A stretch of DNA of 64,000 bases from Leucobacter sp042726155 (GTDB taxonomy: Bacteria > Actinomycetota > Actinomycetes > Actinomycetales > Microbacteriaceae). The stretch covers positions 248,001 to 312,000 of the forward strand of contig NZ_JBHXHV010000004.1 of the NCBI RefSeq assembly GCF_042726155.1, in the 5' to 3' direction. A model generated the notes under the pieces. It did not search any database, was not told the origin of the DNA, and saw nothing but the letters and a program-made list of their open reading frames with translations. Both the position numbers and the translations under genes were made by a program. Shown piece by piece: positions 25,082-33,627 of the stretch; positions within the stretch are counted from its first letter, which is position 1; each line of letters starts with the position of its first letter.

Positions 25082-26518
25082 GTGAGCGAAGCAACCGGTG
25101 CGCACCTCAAGCGCACGCTCGGCCCGATCACCCTCACGCTGTTCGGGCTTTCGTACATGGCGGTCGGCACCGTCTTTACGACCTACGGCATCGTCAACCA
25201 GCTCACCAATGGGCACCTCGTAGACTCCTACGTCGTCGCGCTCGTCGTGATGCTGTTCACCGCTGCGAGCTATTCGGCAATGGTGCGTCGCTACCCCGTT
25301 GCGGGATCGGCCTACACGTATTCGCAACAGGCCTTCGGGGGCGCGACCGGCTTCCTCACGGGTTGGGTGCTGATGCTCGACTACCTGTTCATCCCCATGA
25401 TCAATTTCTTGATTCTCGGGTTGTACGTGAGCACGCAATTCCCCAGTATCCCGGCGTGGATCTTCACGCTCGCCGCCCTGCTCGCCGTGTTCGTTTTCAA
25501 CGTGCTCGGCATCTCGCTCGTCGGCAAAATCAACACGGTCATCGTTGTCGTGTCGCTCGCAGCGGTCATCGTGTTCGCGATACTTGCCATCAAGTTCGCG
25601 ATCAATGATCCGAACGCGCCGTCGCTGCTCGAACCGTTTATTCCGGGATCGGACGACTACAGTCCTATCTTTACCGGTGCCGCCGTGCTCGCCCTATCGT
25701 TCCTCGGATTCGACGCCGTCTCGACGCTCTCGGAAGAAGCAAAGAACCCGCGCCGAGACATTCCGCGCGCAATCATGTGGACCACCATCGTCGGCGGCAT
25801 CATCTTCATCGGTGTCTCGTGGGTCGGCGCGCGCGCCTACTATCTCTCCGACTGGAGTACCGCGTCTGACGACCTGCTGAACGCGGCTGGAGCCGTCCTC
25901 TTCAGCCACGTGGGCGGCGACGTGCTCGCGGCAATCTTCGTGATCATCACGGTCGCAGGCTGTTTCGGCTCCGGGCTCGCGGGCCAGGTCGCCGTCTCGC
26001 GCATCCTGTACTCGATGGGCCGCGACGGCATCCTGCCGAAGCCCCTCGGTCGCCTCTCCAAGCGCTTTGGCACCCCCATCATCGCCGCAATTACGGTGTC
26101 GACCGTCGCGCTCGCGAGCCTCTTCGTCAGCCTCGACCAGGCAGCATTCATGATCAGTTTCGGCGCGCTCGCCGCGTTCGCGATGGTCAACCTGTCGGTT
26201 ATTCGCACGTACCTCTTCCCGAAGGGCGGCCGCACCGAGCCTGCGACGGCGTGGCACTGGTTCCGCTACGGCGTGATTCCGCTGATCGGCTTCGTGCTCA
26301 CGATCTGGCTGTGGACCTCACTCGAGGGTCTGACGTGGATCATCGGCGGAATCTGGCTACTCATCGGCGTCGTTATCCTCGCCCTCAAGACCGGTTTCTT
26401 CCGCAAGCCGGTGCCGAAGCTGAACTTCTCCGAGGAGGTGCCGTCGACCGAGGCGATCGACGCACTCTCGGCCGAGTATCCGCTCGACGAGCACGCTGCG
26501 CCGCGCGCCGAACGCTAG
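25082..26518 (+). CDS. APC-family amine/amino-acid permease, module 2
   Basis: 478 residues; shares long identical or near-identical blocks with the permease at 22792, for example 'MISFGALAAFAMVNLSVIRT' and 'LFTAASY.AMVR.YPVAGSA'. GTG 25082 with CAGGAG is the correct start; the long open frame upstream crosses the promoter region. Transport substrate is inferred to be an amine or amino-acid-like compound, and it differs from module 1 in the loop after helix 5. Confidence 0.88.
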   Translation: MSEATGAHLKRTLGPITLTLFGLSYMAVGTVFTTYGIVNQLTNGHLVDSYVVALVVMLFTAASYSAMVRRYPVAGSAYTYSQQAFGGATGFLTGWVLMLDYLFIPMINFLILGLYVSTQFPSIPAWIFTLAALLAVFVFNVLGISLVGKINTVIVVVSLAAVIVFAILAIKFAINDPNAPSLLEPFIPGSDDYSPIFTGAAVLALSFLGFDAVSTLSEEAKNPRRDIPRAIMWTTIVGGIIFIGVSWVGARAYYLSDWSTASDDLLNAAGAVLFSHVGGDVLAAIFVIITVAGCFGSGLAGQVAVSRILYSMGRDGILPKPLGRLSKRFGTPIIAAITVSTVALASLFVSLDQAAFMISFGALAAFAMVNLSVIRTYLFPKGGRTEPATAWHWFRYGVIPLIGFVLTIWLWTSLEGLTWIIGGIWLLIGVVILALKTGFFRKPVPKLNFSEEVPSTEAIDALSAEYPLDEHAAPRAER

Positions 26519-26564
26519 TCGTTCGTCACCTCTCTTCACGACAGTTTCGATCCCGGAGGCCGCA

Positions 26565-28226
26565 ATGCCCACCACCATCTACCGCAATGCCGTCGTATTC
26601 ACCGCCGAACAGGCGCTCGGCCAGCAGCCAGCGCTCGCCGAGGCGTTCGCCGTCACCGACGGGGCGTTTAGCGCCGTCGGATCGCTCGATGAGGTGCGCG
26701 CTGCGGTTTCTGCGGCTGGAGCACAGGAGGGGGCTCCGACGGAGGTCGATCTGGCGGGTCGTTTTGTGGCGCCCGGCGTGATCGACTCACACACCCATCT
26801 CGTGGGGTTCGGGGAGTCGCTCGCTCGCGTGCAGCTGCGCGATTGCGCGTCACTTGAAGAGATGCAGCAGCGCCTGAGCGCGGCGCGAGCCGCTGATCCG
26901 GCCGCGCAGCGCGTGCTCGGCAGCGGGTGGCTGTTCAACGCGATCGCTGACGGTCAGCCGACCGCGGCGATGATCGACGCGGCGCTCCCCGACGTGCCCG
27001 TCTATCTCGACGCGAACGACTTCCACTCGGTGTGGGTGAACTCCGCTGCGCTGCGCGAAATGGGCATCACGCGCGAAACACCCGACCCGGTGGGTGGAGA
27101 GATCGTGCGAGACGCTGGCGGCGAGGCCACCGGACTGCTGCTCGAAACAGCCGGCACACAGTACGCGCGGGCATACCTGCTCGCGCAGACCACCGAGGCC
27201 GACATTGTCGCGGCGCTCGACCGGGCATTCGCGGCGTATCTCGCGGCTGGCGTCACGGGGGTGACGGAGATGTCGCTGAATGCTGAGGAGGTCGCTGGCC
27301 TCCGCGCCATTGTCGCTCGCGACGGACGGCTGCCATTCCCGATCACCGCGCACTGGATCTTGGAGCCGACGGGAGACACGGAGCGCGATCTCGCGGGCGT
27401 CACGCTGATCACCGAGCTGCGTGACGAGATCGCCGCGAGCCCGGCCGCCGACTGGCTGCGGGTCGCGGGCGTGAAGTTCATCATGGACGGCGTCATCGAC
27501 GCCTGCACGGCCACGATGCTGGCTCCGTACGCAAACGGCAGCAATGCCGAACCGATCTGGACGGCAGAGCGCATCTTGCCGGTCGCCGAGGCGGCCGACC
27601 GCGCGGGCCTGCAGATCGCGATGCACGCGATCGGCGACCGAACAAGCCAGATCGCGCTCGACGTCGTCGAGCACTGCGCAGTGGTCAACGGCCCGCGCGC
27701 ACGACGGCACCGTATCGAGCATCTCGAGAGCGTGGCCGACGACACGATCACGCGCATGGGCGAACTCGGGGTCATAGCGTCAATGCAACCCGTCCACTGT
27801 GACCCCGCGGTGCTCGACAACTGGAAGGCGCAGCTCGGCGACGAACGCCAGGAACTCGGTTTCCCGTGGCACAAGTTCCGCGAGGCCGGCGTCGCCATGA
27901 CGCTCGGCACTGACGCACCGACGGCGCCGCACGCCGCGCTCCCGAACCTCTACATTGCGCTCACCGGTGCCTCGGCGCTCGCTCCCGAGCGCGAGCCGTA
28001 CCACCCGGAGCGCGTGTTCACGCCCGCCGACGCGCTCACCGCGGTCACAGCCGGCGGCGCCTTCGCGGGAGAGATGGACGCGACGACGGGTCGGATCCGA
28101 CCGGGGTTGCACGCCAACTTCATCGTGCTCGACATCAATCCGCTTGAGGCCGCTCCCGAAGCACTGCTCGACGCCGGCGTGCACCGCAGCTACGTGCTGG
28201 GCGAGGAGCGCTACCGCTCCGCGTGA
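26565..28226 (+). CDS. YtcJ-like amidohydrolase, module 2
   Basis: 553 residues, same family and length as the enzyme at 21078, with the first metal motif HTH at 76-78 (identical position), 'VKFIMDGVIDACTA' carrying the Lys, 'MHAIGD', 'HRIEHLESV' and LGTDAP. Sequence identity to module 1 is clearly lower than between the two permeases, so substrates probably differ. CGGAGG precedes ATG 26565; 46 bp after the permease, same operon. Gene order (permease, enzyme) is reversed relative to module 1. Confidence 0.85.
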   Translation: MPTTIYRNAVVFTAEQALGQQPALAEAFAVTDGAFSAVGSLDEVRAAVSAAGAQEGAPTEVDLAGRFVAPGVIDSHTHLVGFGESLARVQLRDCASLEEMQQRLSAARAADPAAQRVLGSGWLFNAIADGQPTAAMIDAALPDVPVYLDANDFHSVWVNSAALREMGITRETPDPVGGEIVRDAGGEATGLLLETAGTQYARAYLLAQTTEADIVAALDRAFAAYLAAGVTGVTEMSLNAEEVAGLRAIVARDGRLPFPITAHWILEPTGDTERDLAGVTLITELRDEIAASPAADWLRVAGVKFIMDGVIDACTATMLAPYANGSNAEPIWTAERILPVAEAADRAGLQIAMHAIGDRTSQIALDVVEHCAVVNGPRARRHRIEHLESVADDTITRMGELGVIASMQPVHCDPAVLDNWKAQLGDERQELGFPWHKFREAGVAMTLGTDAPTAPHAALPNLYIALTGASALAPEREPYHPERVFTPADALTAVTAGGAFAGEMDATTGRIRPGLHANFIVLDINPLEAAPEALLDAGVHRSYVLGEERYRSA

Positions 28227-28232
28227 CCGTAC

Positions 28233-29147
28233 CTACCGGAGGTGCTCGACGTCTCCCGCGGACACCGTGAGTTCGCCGCCGGTCGGCAGATCGACGATGA
28301 GCGAGCCGTCCGCGGCGAGTGCGCGGGCGCGCCCGTCGACGATCTGGCCGCCGGGCAGGTGCACGCGCACCTCGGTGCCGAGCGTGAGCGAGTGGCGGGC
28401 GACGCGGGCGCGGGCGGCGTCGGGGTCGTCCGCCGCGAGGCGCACGAGGCGCAACAGTTCGGCGCTGTAGTCGGCCAGCACACGGTCGACCAGGTCGTGG
28501 CCAGCGGGCTCCGCGAGGGTTTCAGCGCCGCCCGTGTCAGCGCCCGCGGCGAGCAGCGATGTCGCGCGGTCGGTGGGCAGCTCCCATTCAGGGATCAGCA
28601 GGTTAATGCCGGTGCCGACGATGATCGTGTGGCCGGCATTCGCTGCACCCGGCTCCCCCGGAAGCAACTCGCACAGGATGCCGCAGAGCTTCTTGCCGGG
28701 GCTTCCGGCGATGGCGTCGTGCTCATCGCGCACGTGCACGTCGTTCGGCCATTTCACGCCGACGCGCTTCGCCTCAGCACTGTCGCTGTCACCGTCGGGA
28801 CCGAGGGCGTTCGCCGCCGCGGCGGTAAAGTGCGATTGCAGCGCGGTAACGATCGCCGAACCGGCGAGCAGCGGCAGCCAGCCGGCACCGAGACCCGTGG
28901 CCCCGAAGCCGCGCACCAGCAGCGACGCCGCGATCGAGGTGTCGGGCGGTGTCACCCAGCCGCGATCCAAGCGGCCGCGACCGGCGGTTTGATCGCTGGT
29001 CGCCAGGAGTGTGCCGTGCGGCGGTGCGGGTACGGGTGCGTCACCCTGTCTGGGTGCGACGAGCTCCCGCAATTCGGCGTTGGTTGATGGCGATGAGTCG
29101 CGCCAGATCACCTCGGGCAGCAGCGCGCGCGTGCGGGGAAGCTCCAT
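28233..29147 (-). CDS. birA: biotin--[acetyl-CoA-carboxylase] ligase
   Basis: 304 residues with no N-terminal HTH, so ligase only. 'TAGRGRLDRGW' is the biotinyl-AMP loop, 'VKWPND' the biotin-binding strand and 'GIGINL'-type 'GTGINLLIP' the core. A long Ala/Asp-rich insert sits near 110-130. It charges the carboxyl carrier domain of the AccBC protein encoded at 58.8 kb. TAACGT (29160-29155) 7 nt before ATG suggests a leaderless mRNA. Confidence 0.93.
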   Translation of the reverse strand: MELPRTRALLPEVIWRDSSPSTNAELRELVAPRQGDAPVPAPPHGTLLATSDQTAGRGRLDRGWVTPPDTSIAASLLVRGFGATGLGAGWLPLLAGSAIVTALQSHFTAAAANALGPDGDSDSAEAKRVGVKWPNDVHVRDEHDAIAGSPGKKLCGILCELLPGEPGAANAGHTIIVGTGINLLIPEWELPTDRATSLLAAGADTGGAETLAEPAGHDLVDRVLADYSAELLRLVRLAADDPDAARARVARHSLTLGTEVRVHLPGGQIVDGRARALAADGSLIVDLPTGGELTVSAGDVEHLR

Positions 29148-29154
29148 GGTGATT

Positions 29155-29160
29155 ACGTTA
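29155..29160 (-). promoter_or_regulatory. -10 box for leaderless birA mRNA
   Basis: On the minus strand TAACGT is followed by 7 nt and ATG 29147. The divergent TPM gene starts 62 bp away with its own box. Confidence 0.45.
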
Positions 29161-29197
29161 GCCCTCCTATTCGGTGGACCGGGCCCGCGTGGGCGAA

Positions 29198-29209
29198 TAC
29201 ACTCCGAAT
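29198..29209 (+). promoter_or_regulatory. -10 box for leaderless mRNA of the TPM gene
   Basis: TACACT at 29198-29203 ends 6 nt before GTG 29210 and lies downstream of the alternative GTG 29174, which favours the shorter protein. Confidence 0.5.
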
Positions 29210-31228
29210 GTGGAGAACTCAGGCTCGATCCCCCGACGTCATCAACTCGCGCGCTGGTTGCTCGGCGCTGCGCTCGGAGCGGGACTGTTGGGTGCCGGTG
29301 CCGTGGGCGCCGCGGCGGTCAGCCCCGATTCACTCAGCAGCGACTATGTGACAGACTCCGTCGACGTGCTCGACGCTGCGCAGGAACAGGCGGCAAACGA
29401 CAGGCTCGCCGCCGCGTACGATGCGACCGGGCTCGACCTGTACGTGGTGTTTGTCGATGAATTCACCGATCCGTCCGATCGCGTGGCCTGGGCCGACGAG
29501 ACAGCGGAGCTGAACGGTCTCGGCAGCTCTCAATACCTGTTGGCGATCTCGACGGAGGGTCGGCAGTACTACGTCTCCGCGCCGAGTGATGGTTCGCTCA
29601 GCGGAAGCGCGCTCGACCGCATCGAAGAACGTGTACTCCCCGAACTGCGCGACGAGGACTGGGCGGGCGCGGTGACTGTCGCGGCTGAACAGCTGGAGAC
29701 GGAGCAGGCGGCGCCCGGCAAGAACACGACCGTTGCCGTCGGCGTCGGAGCGGGCGTTCTGGTGCTGGGGGGCGCGGCCTTCGGCGTGACGCGAGCTGCA
29801 CGAAACCGCCGCTCGAAGCAGGCAGAGGAACACGACCTGCATGAGCTGGAGCGCGCCTCAGGCTCGGCGCTCGTCGCAGCAGACGATGCGGTAAAGGCCA
29901 GCGCGCAGGAGCTCGAATTCGCCCGTGCCCAGTTCGGCGACGCGGCCGTCACGACGTTCGCGACGGCGACCGAGACGGCGCGCAAGCAATTGCTCGAAGC
30001 ATTCGCCCTTCGGCAGCAGCTCGACGACGCCACCCCCGACTCCGTCGAGCAGCGGCGCGAGTGGTTGCAGCGCATTATCGAGCTCTGCGCCGCTGCCGAC
30101 GCGACGCTCGACGAGCAGAAAGACTCGTTCGAGCGGCTGCGCGCCATCGAACAGAACGCGCCCTCCGCGCTCGCGGCGGTCACCGCACGCCGCGAGCAGG
30201 CGACGGCGCAGTCGGAGCTGAACAGTGCTGATCTGTCACGACTCTCATCGAGCTACGCCTCAGATGAGCTTGCGACGCTCTCCGGCGCTCCGCAGCAGGC
30301 ACAGTCGCTGTTGACCTTCGCAGCAGAACGTGAATCACTGGCGACCACCGCGCTCAGCTCGACACCACCCGACACCGGGGCCGCGGCTGTCGCGATTCGC
30401 GAGGCCGAGGCGGCGGTGGCGCAGGCCGAGACGCTGCAGCAGTCGATTGCAGCCCACGGCTCAGAGCTCGCAGGAATCGAGGCGCGGTGCGCCGAGTTGA
30501 TCGCCGAGCTCGAGGCCGACATTGCCGGGGCTGCAGCTCTGCAAGACGGTGACGGCACCATCGCCGCTGCCATCGCGGCGACCCAGCAGCAGATCGCTCA
30601 GGCCCGCGCCGATCTCTCGGGGCCCCAGAAACGCCCGTCGCGCGCGGTGCAGGCGCTCGACGCAGCGAATACGAACATCGATGGCGTCGTGCAGACCGCG
30701 CAAGAGACGGCTCGCGCCCGACAAGCACTCACCACACAGCTCGCGCAGGCCGCCGAACAGGTGCGCCAGGCCGAGACGTTCATCGACACGCGGCGCGGCG
30801 CGGTTGGCGCAACCGCGCGCACGCGGGTAACTGAGGCCCGCGCGGCGCTCGGACGAGCGGAGGCCACCCAGGCGTCCGACCCGCAGGGGGCGCTCGTTGA
30901 GGTGCGTCGCGCAAATCAACTCGCGTCGGATGCGCTCTCGGCCGCGCAATCGGACGTCAATGGTTTCGGGTACGGGGGCCAGGCGGGGTACGGGCAGGCT
31001 CCCGAGAGTGATCTCTCCGCCATTCTCGGCGGCATCTTTGGGAGCGGCGGAGGCAGCGGGTACGGCGGCTCCGGCGGCGGATTTTGGGGCGGCGGCTCGC
31101 GCAGCTCAGGCAGTTCGTGGGGCGGCGGTTCGTCGCGCAGGTCGGGTGGCTCTTCGCGAAGGTCAGGCGGATCCTCACGGCGTTCGAGCGGCGGCCGCTC
31201 CGGGCGCAGCGGCGGCGGCCGATTCTGA
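29210..31228 (+). CDS. TPM-domain membrane protein with coiled coil and Gly/Ser/Arg tail
   Basis: About 672 residues. An N-terminal signal/anchor helix (about 12-37) leads to an extracytoplasmic TPM (Psb32/Rv2345-type) domain at about 46-165, then a second transmembrane helix (173-196), a long Ala/Glu/Gln-rich coiled coil on the cytoplasmic side (about 205-575) and a low-complexity GSGG/RRSGG tail (about 585-672). Rv2345 of M. tuberculosis has the same TPM-coiled-coil plan. The start of the coiled coil ('ALVAADDAVKASAQELEFA') is paralogous to the protein at 32178. It is followed 73 bp later by pspA; a role in envelope stress sensing or PspA recruitment is inferred. Confidence 0.8.
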   Translation: MENSGSIPRRHQLARWLLGAALGAGLLGAGAVGAAAVSPDSLSSDYVTDSVDVLDAAQEQAANDRLAAAYDATGLDLYVVFVDEFTDPSDRVAWADETAELNGLGSSQYLLAISTEGRQYYVSAPSDGSLSGSALDRIEERVLPELRDEDWAGAVTVAAEQLETEQAAPGKNTTVAVGVGAGVLVLGGAAFGVTRAARNRRSKQAEEHDLHELERASGSALVAADDAVKASAQELEFARAQFGDAAVTTFATATETARKQLLEAFALRQQLDDATPDSVEQRREWLQRIIELCAAADATLDEQKDSFERLRAIEQNAPSALAAVTARREQATAQSELNSADLSRLSSSYASDELATLSGAPQQAQSLLTFAAERESLATTALSSTPPDTGAAAVAIREAEAAVAQAETLQQSIAAHGSELAGIEARCAELIAELEADIAGAAALQDGDGTIAAAIAATQQQIAQARADLSGPQKRPSRAVQALDAANTNIDGVVQTAQETARARQALTTQLAQAAEQVRQAETFIDTRRGAVGATARTRVTEARAALGRAEATQASDPQGALVEVRRANQLASDALSAAQSDVNGFGYGGQAGYGQAPESDLSAILGGIFGSGGGSGYGGSGGGFWGGGSRSSGSSWGGGSSRRSGGSSRRSGGSSRRSSGGRSGRSGGGRF

Positions 31229-31301
31229 CCCGCCAATCTCGGCGCTTCCCCAGTCATAATCTCTACACTCAATCCAACCAGCTCCGCCGAAAGGAACCCA
31301 C

Positions 31302-32036
31302 ATGTCGAAGCAGTCCGTTCTCGGTCGTATCACCACCCTCGTTCGCGCGAACATCAACTCGATGCTCGATTCCGCCGAAGACCCGCAGAAGATGATCGAC
31401 CAGCTGATCCGCGACTTCTCCAACAACATTTCCGACGCAGAATCGGCGATCGCAGAGACCATCGGCAACCTGCGTTTGCTCGAGCAGGACTATGACGAAG
31501 ACGTGCGCACTGCGCGCGAGTGGGAGCGAAAGGCGATCGCGGCGAGCGCGAAGGCCGACGAGCTGCGCTCGGCGGGCAACGCCGTCGACGCCGACAAGTT
31601 CGACAACCTCGCCAAGGTCGCACTACAGCGTCAGATCACTGAAGAGAACGAGGCGCGCGCCGCGGAGCCCACCATCTCTGCGCAGCGCGAGGTCACCGCG
31701 AAGCTCAAGGACGGACTGAACGGCATGCGCGAGAAGCTGCAGCAGCTGCAGACCAAGCGCTCCGAGCTCGTCGCCCGCGCGAAGACTGCCGAGGCACAGA
31801 ACCGCGTCGCCGACGCCGTGAAGTCGATCGACGTGCTCGATCCGACCAGCGATCTCGGTCGCTTCGAAGACAAGATCCGTCGCCAGGAGGCGCTCGCCCG
31901 CGGCAAGCAGGAGATCGCGGCGTCGACGCTTGATTCGCAGTTCAACGAGCTCGAAAACTTCGAGGCTGTAACCGAGGTCGAGGCGCGTCTCGCAGCACTC
32001 AAGGCTGGCCGGTCGCCGCAGGCACTCGAGCAGTAA
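31302..32036 (+). CDS. pspA: PspA/IM30 family protein
   Basis: 244 residues, almost wholly helical. 'LGRITTLVRANINSMLDSAEDPQKMIDQLIRD' (residues about 7-38) is the PspA/Vipp1 N-terminal amphipathic helix and helix 1, followed by the long hairpin coiled coil. ESCRT-III-like PspA proteins polymerise on damaged membrane. The sequence between A12 and D38 carries the usual basic face. RBS AAAGGAACCC. It sits between two coiled-coil paralogs and probably acts with them. Confidence 0.93.
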   Translation: MSKQSVLGRITTLVRANINSMLDSAEDPQKMIDQLIRDFSNNISDAESAIAETIGNLRLLEQDYDEDVRTAREWERKAIAASAKADELRSAGNAVDADKFDNLAKVALQRQITEENEARAAEPTISAQREVTAKLKDGLNGMREKLQQLQTKRSELVARAKTAEAQNRVADAVKSIDVLDPTSDLGRFEDKIRRQEALARGKQEIAASTLDSQFNELENFEAVTEVEARLAALKAGRSPQALEQ

Positions 32037-32177
32037 CCGGCGCCGGATCGAGCGGAGCGGGCCGAAACCGGCCCGCTCCGCTCTTCCCGTCAATTGGCTC
32101 GAGTCACTCCGCCGCTGAAACGCTCGAACCGCACGACCGACCGCACGACCATTCGCACGACACAGACAGGACACACC

Positions 32178-33512
32178 GTGGCATTTTGGGGACGGCGAGA
32201 CCGCGAGGCTCAGGAGCAACAGGACGCCTCCGATGCGCAGTTGTCGCAGCGTGCCCGCAGCGCGCTCGTCGCTGCCGACGAGCGCATTCGCGCGACCGGC
32301 GATGAGCTGGCGTTCGCCACTGCCGAACTCGGCGACGATGCGACGGCCGAACTCAAGGTCGGCCTTGAATCGGTGCGCAAGCACCTCAGCGAGGCCTTTC
32401 AGCTCCACCAGCTGAACTATGACCACATTCCCGATACGCCCGATGAGCTCCGCACCCGCAACGCGCGCATTCTGCAGCTCTGCGAGTGGGCGGAATCAGT
32501 GCTCGACGAGCGCACCACCGCGCTACAGGCCCGCGTTGAGCGCGCGCGCCGTGCCCCTGAGATGGTGCAGCGCGTGCGCGCAGACGCCGAAGCGCTCCGC
32601 GCGCGCGTCCCTGAGGCGAAAGAGGCAGCCGCGCGCCTCGCCGAGCGCTACAGCCCCGCAGCGCTGCAGCGCGTACGCCTCCACTCCGAGGACGTCGAGC
32701 AGCTGCTCGAGTTCGCAGAGCACTCGGCCGACCTCTCAGACCGCCGACGCGCAGCGGGCGCGCTCGCCGACGCCAACCTCGCACTCGAGACCGCGATCGA
32801 GACCGTGCGCCGCGCAGCCTCGATTCTCGACGGCGTCGACAGCTTCGAGATCGAGGCGCTGCGCGCGCAGAACACACTCGCTGACGTCATCGAAGACTCC
32901 CGCGGCGATATCTCTGCGGCACGCACCGAACCCCGCAACAACGCGGTCGACGAGGCCGTGCAGCGCCTCGAGGCTGCGCTCGCCGAGGTAAGCGCGGGCC
33001 GTCAGCGAGATCCGTTCGCCGACCTGTCGCTCGTCTCCGCCGCTAACTCCGCGCTTGACGCCGCCCGCGCTCGCGCCGCGAAGCCTGTCCCCTCGGCCGC
33101 CCAAGTGCAGCACGGCGTCTCTACAGCCGATCACGCAATCGGCATTGCGGCGAGCCTCATCGAGGGTCACCGCGGCTGGATCGGCGCGGACGCGCGCACC
33201 CGACTTGCCGAAGCGCGGCGTCACCGCAGCGAGATCTCCGCGATTCCCGACTCGGAAGACACGCGGGAGACCGTGCTGCAGCTCGCGAGGCGTGCCTCTG
33301 ATCTCGCTGACGAATCGCTGCGTCTCGCGCAGCGCGATATCGACTCGTCGCGCCCCGATGACGATGACTGGGGTTGGGGCGGCGGCGGTGGCGGCTCCTG
33401 GGGAGGCGGCGGCGGACGTGGTCGCGGCAACGCCGGTGGTGGGGGCGGAATGCTCGGCCCCGTGATCGGCGGCGTACTGCTCGGCGGGTTGCTCGGCGAC
33501 ATCTTCGATTGA
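32178..33512 (+). CDS. coiled-coil protein paralogous to the TPM protein, without TPM or membrane anchor
   Basis: 444 residues. The block 'ALVAADERIRATGDELAFA' and the following 80 residues align by eye with the cytoplasmic part of the upstream TPM protein, and both end in a Gly-rich tail (here 'WGWGGGGGGSWGGGGG'), but this one has no signal, TPM domain or clear early membrane helix. The last 20 residues (LGPVIGGVLLGGLLGDIFD) are hydrophobic and could be a short membrane-inserting helix. Start GTG 32178 with ACAGGAC upstream. Function unknown; operon with pspA suggests a soluble antagonist or adaptor (inference). Confidence 0.75.
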   Translation: MAFWGRRDREAQEQQDASDAQLSQRARSALVAADERIRATGDELAFATAELGDDATAELKVGLESVRKHLSEAFQLHQLNYDHIPDTPDELRTRNARILQLCEWAESVLDERTTALQARVERARRAPEMVQRVRADAEALRARVPEAKEAAARLAERYSPAALQRVRLHSEDVEQLLEFAEHSADLSDRRRAAGALADANLALETAIETVRRAASILDGVDSFEIEALRAQNTLADVIEDSRGDISAARTEPRNNAVDEAVQRLEAALAEVSAGRQRDPFADLSLVSAANSALDAARARAAKPVPSAAQVQHGVSTADHAIGIAASLIEGHRGWIGADARTRLAEARRHRSEISAIPDSEDTRETVLQLARRASDLADESLRLAQRDIDSSRPDDDDWGWGGGGGGSWGGGGGRGRGNAGGGGGMLGPVIGGVLLGGLLGDIFD

Positions 33513-33614
33513 TCGGGTCGGGCCCGCGGCGTTTTGTGCCGGTTCGTAGGAATCACACCAAGGAGTTTCGATTCCGTTGGAGAGGTTCGGAGGGTCATGG
33601 CATGACCTCCGCGC

Positions 33615-33627
33615 TAGGCTGACACTC
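33615..33627 (+). promoter_or_regulatory. -10 box for leaderless accD mRNA
   Basis: TAGGCT at 33615-33620 ends 7 nt before GTG 33628. An imperfect palindrome (33589-33610, GGAGGGTCAT/ATGACCTCC) lies immediately upstream and may be a regulator site. Confidence 0.5.

Noticed and set aside
29174..29209. GTG 29174 as start of the TPM protein
   Set aside because: It lies upstream of the -10 box at 29198 and adds 12 charged residues before the signal helix.
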